Assembly: GCF_002127535.1 (NCBI RefSeq)
Contig: NZ_MUBJ01000018.1
Span: 58,924-93,263, forward strand
Length of the DNA stretch: 34,340 nucleotides
DNA from: Xenorhabdus vietnamensis
GTDB taxonomy: Bacteria > Pseudomonadota > Gammaproteobacteria > Enterobacterales > Enterobacteriaceae
Direction: 5' to 3'
Each line of letters begins with the position of its first letter. Position 1 is the first letter of the stretch. Below, in pieces: positions 34,138-34,340 of this stretch. Both the position numbers and the translations under genes were made by a program. The notes beneath the pieces were generated by a model that was not told the DNA's origin, searched no databases, and saw only the letters and a program-made list of their open reading frames with translations.

Positions 34138-34340
34138 ATGGCAAATTACACTATGTCGAATTTATTGGGGTTAGGCCGCTTCAAGCGTAAAGCAGTCCAC
34201 AAAGACACAACCACAACAAAAGCCAACTTTAGTCACCTGTCAGCACGGGCTGATGATGATTCTGGACATTACACTACTGAACCGGCACAGGAACTCGCTA
34301 CAGATCTCATCACTGAGCAAGACAACCAGCCCGAACCCAT
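34138..34340 (+). CDS. Start of an acidic phage protein, possibly capsid morphogenesis (partial)
   Basis: 67 codons to the window edge, starting MANYTMSNLLGLGRFKRKAV. A short basic N-terminus is followed by FSHLSARADDDSG and an acidic stretch (TEPAQELATDLITEQDNQPEP). Some phage head-assembly or prohead proteins have a similar FSHL plus acidic linker design as far as I can recall; this is weak. The start lies 3 bases after the previous stop. The rest is outside the window. Confidence 0.45.
   Translation, partial: MANYTMSNLLGLGRFKRKAVHKDTTTTKANFSHLSARADDDSGHYTTEPAQELATDLITEQDNQPEP

Noticed and set aside
21394-34340. An attR copy of the tRNA 3' end inside the window
   Set aside because: No second copy of the T-arm and acceptor sequence was found up to the right edge.

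Overview
The window looks like chromosome of an entomopathogenic enterobacterium of the Photorhabdus/Xenorhabdus type (Morganellaceae). The base composition is moderately AT-rich. The core gene order yfcL-epmC-yfcA-aroC-prmB / smrB-sixA-fadJ-fadI-yfcZ-fadL-mlaA-argW matches the E. coli backbone, and the encoded proteins are recognisably close to the E. coli ones. The genus assignment is an inference from this and from the accessory genes.

Left edge (1-700): the promoter-proximal end of an IS1-family element, cut by the window edge. It interrupts a small AT-rich gene, and an AT-rich stretch without a recognisable gene follows. Core block 1 (700-4691, all minus strand): yfcL, epmC (EF-P hydroxylase), yfcA (TSUP transporter), aroC (chorismate synthase) and prmB (uL3 glutamine methyltransferase, TTG start). 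mepA, which lies between yfcA and aroC in E. coli, is absent.

Histidine utilisation block (4935-13001, all minus strand), placed between prmB and smrB: hutI-hutG-hutC and hutU-hutH-hutT. Together they encode the path from histidine through urocanate, imidazolonepropionate and formiminoglutamate to glutamate, plus a permease and the HutC repressor. The same 14-bp HutC-type operator lies about 45 bp upstream of both hutU and hutI, so one repressor should control both units.

Core block 2 (13185-21404): smrB, sixA, the anaerobic beta-oxidation pair fadI-fadJ (TAATG coupled), yfcZ, fadL, mlaA and tRNA-Arg(CCU). FadR-like operators lie in front of both fadI and fadL.

Integrative element (21405 to beyond the right edge): a P4/PICI-like satellite inserted at the tRNA-Arg(CCU) gene, the same locus used by an integrated element in E. 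coli K-12. From left to right it carries a frameshifted tyrosine integrase, a structured RNA with two loops complementary to the Shine-Dalgarno and start codon of the next gene (C4 antisense-like), a 323-aa putative regulator, two overlapping AlpA-type genes, an AntA/AntB antirepressor, a hairpin-rich segment, a minus-strand ribbon-helix-helix plus SWIM-motif gene pair, an Icd-like gene, three small genes and an alpha-type primase-helicase. About 1.5 kb without a confident gene follows, holding several stacked families of short repeats (origin candidate). Next comes a cargo segment: a two-domain protein with a Tad2-like (DUF2829) domain, then a very short tail-fibre protein coupled to a tail fibre assembly chaperone. 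At the right edge a 54-aa gene and the start of an acidic, possibly capsid-morphogenesis gene suggest that a structural module begins there.

Most notable: the candidate two-loop antisense RNA in front of the 323-aa gene, the stacked repeat arrays behind the primase, and the Tad2-like fusion beside a mini tail-fibre cassette.
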